The translations under genes and the position numbers were made by a program. Below the pieces are notes generated by a model. The model made no database searches. It saw only the letters and a program-made list of their open reading frames with translations, and had not been told where the DNA came from. From Planococcus rifietoensis (lineage in GTDB: Bacteria > Bacillota > Bacilli > Bacillales_A > Planococcaceae), in the NCBI RefSeq assembly GCF_001465795.2, contig NZ_CP013659.2, positions 2,312,501 to 2,376,500 of the forward strand: a stretch of 64,000 bases of DNA, written 5' to 3'. Shown here in pieces: positions 26,706-34,418 of this stretch. Position 1 is the stretch's first letter; every line of letters starts with the position of its first letter.

Positions 26706-28070
26706 TTATTTAAATTGCGCCGTCATATCCTCAGTGAACTGAAGTTTCTTTTTCTGTCTCATTTGATAATAAACGATCGTCAATAAGACAATCAATTCCG
26801 AAAGCGGAATCGCAAGCCACGCGCCCGTTACGCCGAAAAACACGGGCAAGATGCTCAGCAAAATCAACAGCACGACAATTTCACGCGCTGCGGTGATCCA
26901 TGTCGCCATACGGATTTCGCCCGTTGATTGATAATAAGTCATCATGACGAAATTGGTGCCCATGAACAGATAGGCAATAAAGAACAGTTGGATGCCGGAA
27001 GTCGCGAGATTCATCACGGCGTCTGGGAAATCGCCGAAAACGCTGGCGATGGTGGCGGCAAAGAATTGCCCGAAGATAAAGAACAGCAAGCCTGCCACAA
27101 ACGCCGTGCCGATCGCCAATTGCAGCGTCTTCTTGATCTTCGCCTGGTCTTTCGCCCCGCTGTAATAACTGACCAGCGGCTGAATGGCCGAACCCATCCC
27201 AAGGAATGCGAGCAGCATAACGCTGTGAACATAATTGAGAATCGCAAATGCGGCAACGCCTTCTGTTCCTGCCAGGCGTTCAAAGACATTATTATGCGAA
27301 ATCGTGAACACCGACATGCCGACTTCCGCTAAGAAACTTGGAAAGCCGATGACGAGAATCAACAGCAGCAATTTTCGGTTCGGCTTGAACCGGACAAAGC
27401 GCAATTGATTGTCTTTTTTAAAGAAATGCGTGCACAAGACGAGCATGCCGACAAATGCAGCGAGCAAAGTCGCAGCGGCCGCGCCTTTGACGCCGAAATC
27501 TAATACGAACAAGAACACGTAATTCAAGCCGATGTTCAGAAGAGAAGTCGTGATAAGCGACACCATCGCCAAGTTCGGGCTGCCGTCATTACGCACCATG
27601 ATGCTGAGGGCATTTTCCATCGTGAAGACGAAGCCGAATAACAGCATCAAGTATAAGTAATCGGAGACGTATGGATAGGTTTCCGCGTTCGCCCCAAGCA
27701 AATAAGCGAGTTCTGTGCGAAACGGAAATGCCAATAGCCCAATGAGGAGCGTCACCGCAAAAATTGACGCCATCGCGTGCGAAAAGACGACGCGTGCTTC
27801 CGTTGTCCGCTTCGCCCCCATGAGAGCAGAAAACCTCGTGGCGCCGCCGATGCCGATCCAGAGCGACATCGCGACGAATAAGGTATAGACCGGTGCCGCA
27901 ATCCCGACACCACCCAGTGCGACCGGCCCGAGACGGTTGCCGACCATGATGCCATCTGCGACGATATTGATTGCCATCAGCAGCATGCCGATAGTCGAGG
28001 GTACTAAATAACGGATGAATGCCTTGCCGACCGATTCGTTATCGAGACGGTGAATAGATTGTTGTGCCAT
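26706..28070 (-). CDS. MATE-family efflux transporter
   Basis: 454 residues with twelve membrane segments in two pseudo-repeats, the usual MATE size. MLLMAINIVADGIMVGNRLG at the first helices and LGMGSAIQPLVSYYSGA in the second half are hallmark segments (VGN..G and QP..SYY.GA). MATE proteins export cationic drugs or metabolites against Na+ or H+. AGGAGG precedes the ATG. Its promoter region carries the same 26-bp dyad as the neighbouring TetR gene. Confidence 0.92.
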   Translation of the reverse strand: MAQQSIHRLDNESVGKAFIRYLVPSTIGMLLMAINIVADGIMVGNRLGPVALGGVGIAAPVYTLFVAMSLWIGIGGATRFSALMGAKRTTEARVVFSHAMASIFAVTLLIGLLAFPFRTELAYLLGANAETYPYVSDYLYLMLLFGFVFTMENALSIMVRNDGSPNLAMVSLITTSLLNIGLNYVFLFVLDFGVKGAAAATLLAAFVGMLVLCTHFFKKDNQLRFVRFKPNRKLLLLILVIGFPSFLAEVGMSVFTISHNNVFERLAGTEGVAAFAILNYVHSVMLLAFLGMGSAIQPLVSYYSGAKDQAKIKKTLQLAIGTAFVAGLLFFIFGQFFAATIASVFGDFPDAVMNLATSGIQLFFIAYLFMGTNFVMMTYYQSTGEIRMATWITAAREIVVLLILLSILPVFFGVTGAWLAIPLSELIVLLTIVYYQMRQKKKLQFTEDMTAQFK

Positions 28071-28102
28071 ATTGTATTGCCTCCTAGCTTTCTAAAACAC
28101 TG

Positions 28103-28128
28103 AAAACTATATTTGTTTTTTTAGTTTT
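28103..28128. promoter_or_regulatory. TetR operator candidate upstream of the MATE gene
   Basis: AAAACTA, twelve bases, TAGTTTT. The same 7-12-7 dyad occurs upstream of the TetR gene at 28745. It lies 33 nt upstream of the MATE ATG and overlaps a TATAGT -10-like hexamer on the minus strand. Confidence 0.7.
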
Positions 28129-28146
28129 TTTAGACCGAAGAAATAC

Positions 28147-28170
28147 TGGCTTTGGTTAGCCAGCATTTTT
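28147..28170 (-). terminator. hairpin just after the TetR gene
   Basis: CTGGCT...AGCCAG stem with flanking A/T runs, directly after the regulator's stop; it separates the regulator transcript from the MATE promoter. Confidence 0.7.
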
Positions 28171-28171
28171 T

Positions 28172-28726
28172 CTATTCGTTTTTGACGAACCCGTCCAATA
28201 ATAATTCACTCATCGTTTCAACAGCTTCCTTGATGGAAATGCTTTGTTCCGAGAAGAACTGCTGATCCAAGGAAATATTGACGACGTTCAAAATCATTTT
28301 CATTAACAGATCGATGTTTTGTTGTTTGATCAGGCCAGTTTCCATGCCTTCTTCAAGCAATTGCTTCAAGTCATCCCACTGGTTCATTTCCCGATCGACA
28401 CGCTGCCATTGCTCTGGGTAATAACGCTTCAACTGCTCCAATACGCGCAAATCGAAAAAGTCATTATGGTTCGGAATCATGACAATCAATCGGTGGATCT
28501 TTTCCTGCAAGTCGAGGGTTTCGTCTTCTCGGATGATGCGGGCCCGCTGTTCGTACTCTGAAAAGGCCTGGTCGATGATCGTTTCCAGAATTTCCAGCTT
28601 GGATGAGAAGTTCTCATACAAGGTGCGCTTGCTGATGCCCAGCCGTTTAGCCAAATCATCCATCGTAAATTTGATGCCGTTGTTTCTCGTTTCTTCGATA
28701 AACGCCTGTATAATCCGATTTTTCAC
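28172..28726 (-). CDS. TetR/AcrR-family transcriptional regulator
   Basis: 184 residues. The N-terminal helix-turn-helix (about 1-48) reads FTMDDLAKRLGISKRTLYENFSSK, a canonical TetR recognition helix (KRTLYENF). The C-terminal ligand domain resembles TetR_C regulators of efflux pumps. GTG start with AAGGGGG 8 nt upstream. It is followed by the MATE and GNAT genes; the shared dyad argues that it represses itself and the pump. Confidence 0.92.
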   Translation of the reverse strand: MKNRIIQAFIEETRNNGIKFTMDDLAKRLGISKRTLYENFSSKLEILETIIDQAFSEYEQRARIIREDETLDLQEKIHRLIVMIPNHNDFFDLRVLEQLKRYYPEQWQRVDREMNQWDDLKQLLEEGMETGLIKQQNIDLLMKMILNVVNISLDQQFFSEQSISIKEAVETMSELLLDGFVKNE

Positions 28727-28744
28727 AGCTGAACCCCCTTCGTT

Positions 28745-28770
28745 AAAACTAATAATACTATAATAGTTTT
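28745..28770. promoter_or_regulatory. TetR operator candidate overlapping its own promoter
   Basis: AAAACTA, twelve bases, TAGTTTT, identical in arms and spacing to the site at 28103. It lies between and over the -35/-10 elements of the regulator's promoter. Confidence 0.72.
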
Positions 28771-28780
28771 CTTAGTTCAA
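28752..28780 (-). promoter_or_regulatory. sigma-A promoter of the TetR gene
   Basis: Minus strand: TTGAAC (28780-28775), 17 bases, TATTAT (28757-28752). The start codon is 26 nt downstream of the -10. Confidence 0.7.
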
Positions 28781-28801
28781 GTAGAAGGATTTGATGACGT
28801 A

Positions 28802-28832
28802 AATAAGGATCGGCTTTATGAGCCAATCCTTA
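28802..28832. terminator. hairpin between thi operon and TetR gene
   Basis: AATAAGGATCGGCT / AGCCAATCCTTAT stem with one mismatch. It would end minus-strand transcripts leaving the thi operon about 300 nt upstream. Confidence 0.6.
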
Positions 28833-28979
28833 TCAGAGTGTTGAAGAAATTTATTAATCAGTTATAAATTAAAAGGGGAACATCTTTTCGACATTAAAGA
28901 ATCAATGACCTATCTGAGTATTTGGAGAAGCGTTCGCTCGTAAACCCTTCTGCTCAATAATGCTGCGCATTACTTTCGC

Positions 28980-29110
28980 AAAGATAAGGTCTCCCGTAGG
29001 TCGACCTTATCTTTCCTGTGGATCAGCGAGACGACCGAGACCCCGCAAGGCGCAAAGCGACTGAGGAGGCTTGGGCGCGAGCCCACGGAAAGCGAGCGAT
29101 AAGCTTCGGA
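28980..29110. repeat. structured intergenic repeat, type C
   Basis: A perfect 11-bp hairpin (AAAGATAAGGT / ACCTTATCTTT, 28980-29014) followed by a G+C-rich stretch containing GAGACCCCGCAAGGCGCAAA and GGAGGCTTGGGCGCGAGCCC. That wording resembles a dispersed intergenic repeat I know from Bacillaceae genomes. It is related in style (GAGAC, GGGC) but not clearly homologous to family B of this window. The rest of 28833-29135 shows nothing else. Confidence 0.55.
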
Positions 29111-29135
29111 AAATGCGGTTTTCTAACTCTTTCTT

Positions 29136-29624
29136 TTACGCCAATAATTTACTGCTTTTCGTTTTCTCCAAACGGTACACTAACACCACGCCAAGCACCG
29201 CACCGCTGATGCTCGATACGAGAAATGGCGGCATGAAGAACAAGGCGCCGACTTCGGTTCCCATCAGGACACGTGCGTATGGCACCGCGACTAGTGAGGC
29301 GATGATGCCGGTTCCGAGGATTTCACCGACTGCCGCAAAACCGATCCGTCCGCTGTAGCGATAAAAGACACCAGCAAGCAAGGCACCGATCATGCCTCCG
29401 GGAAAAGCGAGCAGCGAGCCGGTCCCCGTTAAAACGCGAACCGCACCGGTCAATAAGGCGATGACGACTGCAGGCCCTGGCCCGAAGACGACAGCTGCGA
29501 TGACATTGATGGCATGCTGTACCGGATAGGCGCGGGCGATGCCGGCTGGGAACCAGACGAACGCGGATCCGGCGACGGCGAGTGCGACGAACATCGCCAT
29601 GAGTACGAGTTTTTTTGTATTCAT
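29136..29624 (-). CDS. thiW: ECF transporter S component ThiW
   Basis: 162 residues with five to six membrane segments. The opening LVLMAMFVALAVAGSAFVWFPAGIARAYPVQHAINVI contains the ThiW-type motif around ARAYPVQHAIN. It is a substrate-binding subunit of an energy-coupling-factor transporter, believed to import the thiazole precursor of thiamine; it needs EcfA/A'/T encoded elsewhere. It overlaps thiE by 4 bp and is the last gene of the TPP-riboswitch operon. Confidence 0.9.
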   Translation of the reverse strand: MNTKKLVLMAMFVALAVAGSAFVWFPAGIARAYPVQHAINVIAAVVFGPGPAVVIALLTGAVRVLTGTGSLLAFPGGMIGALLAGVFYRYSGRIGFAAVGEILGTGIIASLVAVPYARVLMGTEVGALFFMPPFLVSSISGAVLGVVLVYRLEKTKSSKLLA

Positions 29625-30268
29625 CCGACACGCCTCCCCGGAATCGATTGTTTAAACCGTTCGATTTGTCCCGCGACATCTTGTGCCCCTGCAATAGAGG
29701 AAATAACGGCGATGCCCGAAACGCCTGCCCGCCAGACCATTTCGGCGTTGCCCGGTTCGATGCCTCCGATGCCAATGACCGGTACGTGCGGATATTGGGT
29801 TTTCACTTTAATGATTTCAGCAACACCCGCCGGCGGTTTCGCATCGCTTTTTGTGCGTGTGCCAAATACCGGTCCCATGCCGAGATACGTGGCGCCGCAC
29901 GTCAGCGCTTCATTCGCTTCTTTGACTGAATGTACCGAAACGCCAAGAGCCATCGACGCGCCGATTTGTTTTCTCACTTGTCCGCAGTCCATATCGTCCT
30001 GGCCGATATGGATGCCGTCCGCTTCGATCGTGCAAGCCAGTTCGACATCGTCATTGATGAAGATCGGAACACCGTATTCACGGCATAGGCCCTTGCACTC
30101 TGCGGCGAACTCTGCAAGCGCATCGCCCGTCAATGCCCCGCGCCCTTTTTCGCGCAGCTGAAAATGGGTGATGCCGCCTTGAAGCGCTTCTTCGAGCAAC
30201 GCGAGCGGCTCTTTAGTACCGGCGTTTGTCGTACCCATTAGAAAATAAATCGCTGGATTCCCGAACAA
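29621..30268 (-). CDS. thiE: thiamine-phosphate synthase
   Basis: 215 residues; joins HMP-PP and thiazole phosphate to form thiamine phosphate. Recognisable motifs: FQLREKGRGALTG, FINDDVELA, DGIHIGQDD, YLGMGPVFGT and IGIGGI. I place the start at TTG 30268 ([12 protein letters not shown]) because AAAAGGAAG lies 9 nt upstream and it matches the B. subtilis ThiE N-terminus; a longer reading to 30331 lacks a site. It overlaps the end of thiD by 56 nt, an unusually long coupling overlap. Confidence 0.94.
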   Translation of the reverse strand: MFGNPAIYFLMGTTNAGTKEPLALLEEALQGGITHFQLREKGRGALTGDALAEFAAECKGLCREYGVPIFINDDVELACTIEADGIHIGQDDMDCGQVRKQIGASMALGVSVHSVKEANEALTCGATYLGMGPVFGTRTKSDAKPPAGVAEIIKVKTQYPHVPVIGIGGIEPGNAEMVWRAGVSGIAVISSIAGAQDVAGQIERFKQSIPGRRVG

Positions 30269-31091
30269 GATGAACCACTTCCTTTTCGATAGATTCTTTG
30301 TACGCCGCATGGTGTGTCGGACCGTGGCCATGCCCGATGTGAAGCGGATACGCGAGTGCTGCCTGGATGAATTCCTTGGCGGTGAACAAGGCTTCTTCGA
30401 CTGAATTGCCTTTGCCGAGTTCAGCTGTCAATGCCGCTGAAAACGTACAGCCCGTACCATGGGTCTGTTGCGTTTGGAGACGCTCCGAACGCAGCAAGAT
30501 CACCGTGCCTTGCTGATCTAGATAAAAGTCTTCCGCAACGTCAGGGTCAGTGCTATGGCCGCCTTTGATGACTACCGCTTCGGCACCGAGCGATAAAATC
30601 GCTTCCGCCGCATTTCTGCGTGAGGCATCGTCTGTGATTTCTATGCCACTCAATACTTCCGCTTCCGGGATGTTCGGCGTGATGATGGCAGCGAGCGGGA
30701 CGAGCAAGGTTTTAATTGCTTCGACCGCTTCTTGCTGCAACAAGGAAGCGCCCCCTTTTGCGATCATGACAGGGTCGATGACGAGCCTGTCCCAGCCGTA
30801 GCGTTTGATGCCTTGCGCCGTTTCTTCGATGATGCCGGCGTCAAACAGCATGCCGGTCTTGAGCGCACGGATATCGAAGTCGGTTCCGATCGCATCGAGT
30901 TGTTGTTTGACCGCTTGCCGGTCCATCGGGTAAATACCGTGAACGCCCTGCGTGTTTTGGGCGGTCACCGCCGTTATCGCCGAACAGCCAAAAGTGCCAA
31001 GTTCCTGGAACGTTTTCAAATCCGCCTGTATCCCCGCTCCGCCGCCTGAATCAGATCCGGCGATCGTCAATACTTGCGCTTTAGCGTCCAT
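30213..31091 (-). CDS. thiD: hydroxymethylpyrimidine (phosphate) kinase
   Basis: 292 residues; phosphorylates HMP and HMP-P. The N-terminus [21 protein letters not shown] is the family signature; [21 protein letters not shown] and the C-terminal [11 protein letters not shown] anion-hole motif are intact. It overlaps thiM by 11 nt and thiE by 56 nt. The chain is about 20 residues longer than usual because of the overlap with thiE. Confidence 0.95.
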   Translation of the reverse strand: MDAKAQVLTIAGSDSGGGAGIQADLKTFQELGTFGCSAITAVTAQNTQGVHGIYPMDRQAVKQQLDAIGTDFDIRALKTGMLFDAGIIEETAQGIKRYGWDRLVIDPVMIAKGGASLLQQEAVEAIKTLLVPLAAIITPNIPEAEVLSGIEITDDASRRNAAEAILSLGAEAVVIKGGHSTDPDVAEDFYLDQQGTVILLRSERLQTQQTHGTGCTFSAALTAELGKGNSVEEALFTAKEFIQAALAYPLHIGHGHGPTHHAAYKESIEKEVVHLVRESSDLFSNGYDKRRY

Positions 31092-31842
31092 AAAGTGCTG
31101 CCTCCTGTCGTTTGGATAGTTCGTCCAAAAAGGCCATCTGGAAAGTTCCCGGATTCAAGGCGATTTTCGAGGCACGGCTTCCTGCATTCGCATACATCTG
31201 CAAACCATAAGCAAGCGCATCTATCGGGGTAGATTCTTCGTCCGTCAAAAAGGCGGCAAGCACCGCACTGAGCAAACAACCCATCCCCGTGACCGACGCC
31301 ATCAACGGGTCTCCGCCTGTGATGTGCTCGGTCCGGTCACCATCTGTCACTAAATCGCTTGTGCCTGTTACCGCGACAATTGTTTGGTATTCATCCACCA
31401 CTTGTTTAGCGATAGCTTCCAAATCGCCTTGTCCTTCTCCGGCATCGACACCGCGCGCTTGCCAGTCCGCTCCTGCAATGGCCGCGAGTTCACCTGCATT
31501 GCAGCGGAGTAGCGTGATATCGAGTTCCGTCAGCAATCGCTTCACGGCCTGCAAGCGATAAGCTGTGGCCCCGGCACCGACCGGATCCAACACAATCGGT
31601 ATACCTTTTTTCATTGCGGCGCGTCCCGCAATGAGCATGCTTTCAAAAGAGCGCTCCGTGATCGTGCCAATATTGAGCGATAAGGCATCGGCGTGTCCTG
31701 TGAGTTCCGCGACTTCCTGTTGTTCATCGCCCATGACCGGCGAGACGCCGAGCGCGAGCAAGCCATTTGCCTGAAAGTTCGAGACGACGTGATTGGTGAT
31801 GCAATGAATCAAGGGTTTTCGTGCGCGCAATTCTCTAAGCAT
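31081..31842 (-). CDS. thiM: hydroxyethylthiazole kinase
   Basis: 253 residues; phosphorylates the thiazole alcohol for salvage. Family motifs [29 protein letters not shown], and GMGCLLSA are present. The start at ATG 31842 is chosen because AAAAAGGAGAG lies 9 nt upstream; longer readings have no site. The ATG overlaps the end of tenA by 8 nt, so tenA and thiM are translationally coupled. Confidence 0.95.
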   Translation of the reverse strand: MLRELRARKPLIHCITNHVVSNFQANGLLALGVSPVMGDEQQEVAELTGHADALSLNIGTITERSFESMLIAGRAAMKKGIPIVLDPVGAGATAYRLQAVKRLLTELDITLLRCNAGELAAIAGADWQARGVDAGEGQGDLEAIAKQVVDEYQTIVAVTGTSDLVTDGDRTEHITGGDPLMASVTGMGCLLSAVLAAFLTDEESTPIDALAYGLQMYANAGSRASKIALNPGTFQMAFLDELSKRQEAALYGR

Positions 31843-32524
31843 GGCGGACACTCTCCTTTTTCGCGGGCAGCTCCCAAGTTTCCATCGTCCACGCTTGCTG
31901 CCAGAACTGCCATTCATAATAACTGCTTCTCATAAAGCGCTTTTTCAATTCCTTGCGCCGCTCTTCTGGCAAGCCATCCGCTAAGCAGTCCATTCGTTCG
32001 ATTTGTTCATTCACCAGTTCCCCGAACCATTCGGAACCGTATGTGCCGATCCATTTTTGGAAAATCGGTTCTTCCGGTGTTGCCGTCTTCAAACGTTCGC
32101 CAATTTCGTAATAAAGCCAATAACACGGAAGCAAGGCCGCGAGTACATCTGCCAAGTCGCCTTCTGCGGAGCGGTACATATGCGAAACATAAGCATAGGC
32201 GTGGGGAGACGGTTCAAATAGCTTCCAATCTTCCTCACTTACTCCAAGCAATTCCATAAACGATTCATGGAGCGCGAGTTCCGCGGCACAGGTCTGTTCT
32301 GCGTGATGCGCAAATGATTGCGTCGTTTTCAAATCTTTCGCTTTCACTGCCCCCAGTGACTGCACTTTTGCGAAATGGGTCAGGTAATAAGCGTCTTGCA
32401 TGACGTAGAATTTGAAGACATCGAGCGGCAAATCGCCTTTCGCGATGCCTTTTACAAACGGGTGTTCAAAACTGGCGTCCCATAAATCTGCGCATTCCAA
32501 CCGGACTTCTTTACAAAATGTCAT
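31835..32524 (-). CDS. tenA: aminopyrimidine aminohydrolase / thiaminase II (TenA)
   Basis: 229 residues; hydrolyses aminomethyl-HMP derived from degraded thiamine, for pyrimidine salvage. Family features: HPFVKGIAKGDLPLDVFKFYVMQDAYYL and LLPCYWLYYEIGERL (the active-site Cys in LLPCYW). Start ATG 32524 follows AAAGGAGAGAG. First gene after the TPP riboswitch. Confidence 0.95.
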   Translation of the reverse strand: MTFCKEVRLECADLWDASFEHPFVKGIAKGDLPLDVFKFYVMQDAYYLTHFAKVQSLGAVKAKDLKTTQSFAHHAEQTCAAELALHESFMELLGVSEEDWKLFEPSPHAYAYVSHMYRSAEGDLADVLAALLPCYWLYYEIGERLKTATPEEPIFQKWIGTYGSEWFGELVNEQIERMDCLADGLPEERRKELKKRFMRSSYYEWQFWQQAWTMETWELPAKKESVRHA

Positions 32525-32555
32525 GTGGCTCTCTCCTTTTTTGGGCAAAATAAAA

Positions 32556-32582
32556 CACCGCTTCCCAGGTAAGGAAGCGGCG
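32556..32582 (-). terminator. expression-platform terminator of the TPP riboswitch
   Basis: CCGCTTCC / GG-AAGCGG stem with a TTTTATTTT run on the minus strand, between the aptamer and tenA. It is positioned to stop transcription when TPP is bound. Confidence 0.85.
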
Positions 32583-32624
32583 ATAAAGGTCAGCTGAAGA
32601 AATTGGAGAAAGGCTCACAATTCG

Positions 32625-32710
32625 CCCACTTCCCTACGCTGGTATAATCCAGATCAGGTTCAAAGGGTCCGGACTCTTGTCCGTCTCAGCCAACATGGCT
32701 CCCCTAGTGG
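32625..32710 (-). promoter_or_regulatory. TPP riboswitch aptamer
   Basis: The minus strand reads the THI-box core: AGGGGAGCC, GGCTGAGAC, then GACCCTTTGAACCTGATCTG, ACCAGCGTAGGGAAG, closed by P1 CCACT/AGTGG. It lies about 100 nt upstream of tenA and controls tenA-thiM-thiD-thiE-thiW. Recognition is from conserved primary sequence and is very secure. Confidence 0.98.
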
Positions 32711-32845
32711 AATAGCGATATTTTTTTATTGTCGGCAATAGAATACCATAGCTGGCTTGCGAATTCAAAACTTTTTGAATTTGGAATAGCAAGAGTCTAA
32801 TTGTTTAATTAGAATTAGCTTGCCCGGTTCGTCTGCCAGCTATCC

Positions 32846-32931
32846 GCAGCCCGCTTGGGGTTGGCCTCCCGCAATAAGCCAAGAAGATCACTTGTCTTAT
32901 TGCTTCGGCTCACCCTTAAGCGCGTGGCTGC
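32846..32931. repeat. structured repeat A, copy A1
   Basis: Nested hairpin read on the plus strand: outer stem GCAGCC/GGCTGC, GGGTT/ACCC, GCAATAAG/CTTATTGC and inner CAAG/CTTG. With A2 and A3 it forms the A-I subfamily, where the outer stem is GCAGCC rather than GCCGCC. The region 32711-33642 holds only these repeats and no gene. Confidence 0.8.
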
Positions 32932-33091
32932 TTTTAGATTTGGTTGAATTGGATTGAGAACATGGGACTGGGTTCGTATATGTCATCCACTTTGGTTCAT
33001 TCGCATAGCGCGGCTAGCTAGTCGTAGGAAAATAGCTAGAGTTTTGGTGTTTAGTTTTGATGGTATTCACTGCAGTTTCTGCTGGTTCTTC

Positions 33092-33280
33092 GCAGCCACG
33101 CTTGGGGTTGAGCTTTCACAATGAGCCAATTAATTGGCGAAAGGCAGTTGAGCCGCTTCATTTGCGACGCATCTGCTTTTGCAGATGTGGGAGCAAAGTT
33201 ATACGTTGATTTCCCAATCTAGTGGAGTATGCGAAGTTTATCATTTTCCGGCTTCGCTTCACCCTTAAGCGCGTGGCTGC
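33092..33280. repeat. structured repeat A, copy A2 (long form)
   Basis: Outer stem GCAGCCACGC/GCGTGGCTGC, a perfect 10 bp, with a different, longer interior (GCCAATTAATTGGC hairpin flanked by TTTC/GAAA, then GCATCTGCTTTTGCAGATG). The ends match A1 and A3, so the interior was replaced or extended. Confidence 0.75.
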
Positions 33281-33440
33281 TTTTAGATTTCGCTGGATTG
33301 GCAAGAGAACAAGTGAATAAGTTTATAAATGTCATTCGCTTTAATTCATTTACTTAGCTGGGCTAGCTAATGGAATCAAGATAGCTGTAATTTTGATGTT
33401 TACTTGGAATAGTACTTATCAATTCTGGTTCTAGTTATCC

Positions 33441-33526
33441 GCAGCACGCTTGGGGTTGGCCTCCCGCAATAAGCCAAGAAGGTCACTTGTCTTATTGCTT
33501 CGGCTCACCCTTAAGCGCGTGGCTGC
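33441..33526. repeat. structured repeat A, copy A3
   Basis: Nearly identical to A1 over the 86-nt core (CAAG/CTTG tip, GCAATAAG/CTTATTGC stem, GCAGC outer stem with one bulge). Same orientation as all other copies. Confidence 0.8.
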
Positions 33527-33642
33527 TTTTAGAGTTCATTGAAATTTAAAATGTGTAAGCAAGTGGCTGTGCAATTTTCATCTACTTTGGTTCGATTGCT
33601 TAATTGGAATGGCGAGGTCTAGCTTGTGTATAGGCAAAGGCT

Positions 33643-34227
33643 TCAGTCAGAGTCAAGATTTGTCCGGTTCAAGACTTCCTTAAAGTATTGCTGCATTTCC
33701 CCTTCACCTTGGAATGCCGCCGGCAATAAACGGCTAACTTCATGGCACAGTTCCCTGTATGCGTGATTGCTTTTTCTATTAGGCTTGCTGTCGATGTGCA
33801 TTAGCTGGATGATTTTATCTTCAGGTTTTAGGCTGCGGGCTTTTCCGATCATTCTTTCTCCGATCCTGTATATATCCGAACCGTATTCTCCGCAAATTTC
33901 AAGAGCGGACAAATCGAAGTAGTCCGGAAATAAAGAAATCATGTAGCCATAACTCGATAGAAAGTCTGGCTCTTCAGGGAACGTTATTTGACCGAAATGA
34001 GCCAGTTCCGAAAATAACTTTCCGCATTCATCGATTCCAATTGCGTCCAACCCATTATCACCAAGTACATCTGCTTCTACGGTTACATACCAGCAAAGAA
34101 AGCCTAATCGGTTGGCCACTTTCAAATCTTCGGGATTCTTTTCCCATTCAATGACCATCAACGTCAACGCTTCTATGTACTTCTCCTGTGCTTCCAGCGC
34201 ATCGATTACATCCCAGCGATAATCCAT
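33643..34227 (-). CDS. hypothetical cytoplasmic protein, helical
   Basis: 194 residues, soluble, mostly helical and acidic. The N-terminal part (VIDALEAQEKYIEALTLMVIEWEKNP) could form a TPR-like pair. The start ATG 34227 is preferred for AAGAGG 7 nt upstream. No family recognised. It sits between the A1-A3 repeat block and the AI-2E-type gene. Confidence 0.65.
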   Translation of the reverse strand: MDYRWDVIDALEAQEKYIEALTLMVIEWEKNPEDLKVANRLGFLCWYVTVEADVLGDNGLDAIGIDECGKLFSELAHFGQITFPEEPDFLSSYGYMISLFPDYFDLSALEICGEYGSDIYRIGERMIGKARSLKPEDKIIQLMHIDSKPNRKSNHAYRELCHEVSRLLPAAFQGEGEMQQYFKEVLNRTNLDSD

Positions 34228-34327
34228 CAGTTTTCCTCTTTTCATTTAAAACGGCGTCATTGCAGGCCTTTTTTGAGTTTGAATCTCTTTTAAACATCCG
34301 CGTTGCCATTTAGATCTTTTTTCAATG

Positions 34328-34360
34328 AAAAGCAACTTGGCCTTTTGCCAAGCTGCTTTT
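34328..34360. terminator. terminator of the AI-2E-type gene
   Basis: AAAAGCAACTTGGC / GCCAAGCTGCTTTT stem with one mismatch, 59 nt past the stop of the minus-strand permease gene. Confidence 0.8.
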
Positions 34361-34418
34361 TTAAATAGCAGACCCAGTCTTTCTTGCCAAAATCAAGCGG
34401 TTAATTCCCACATTCTTC

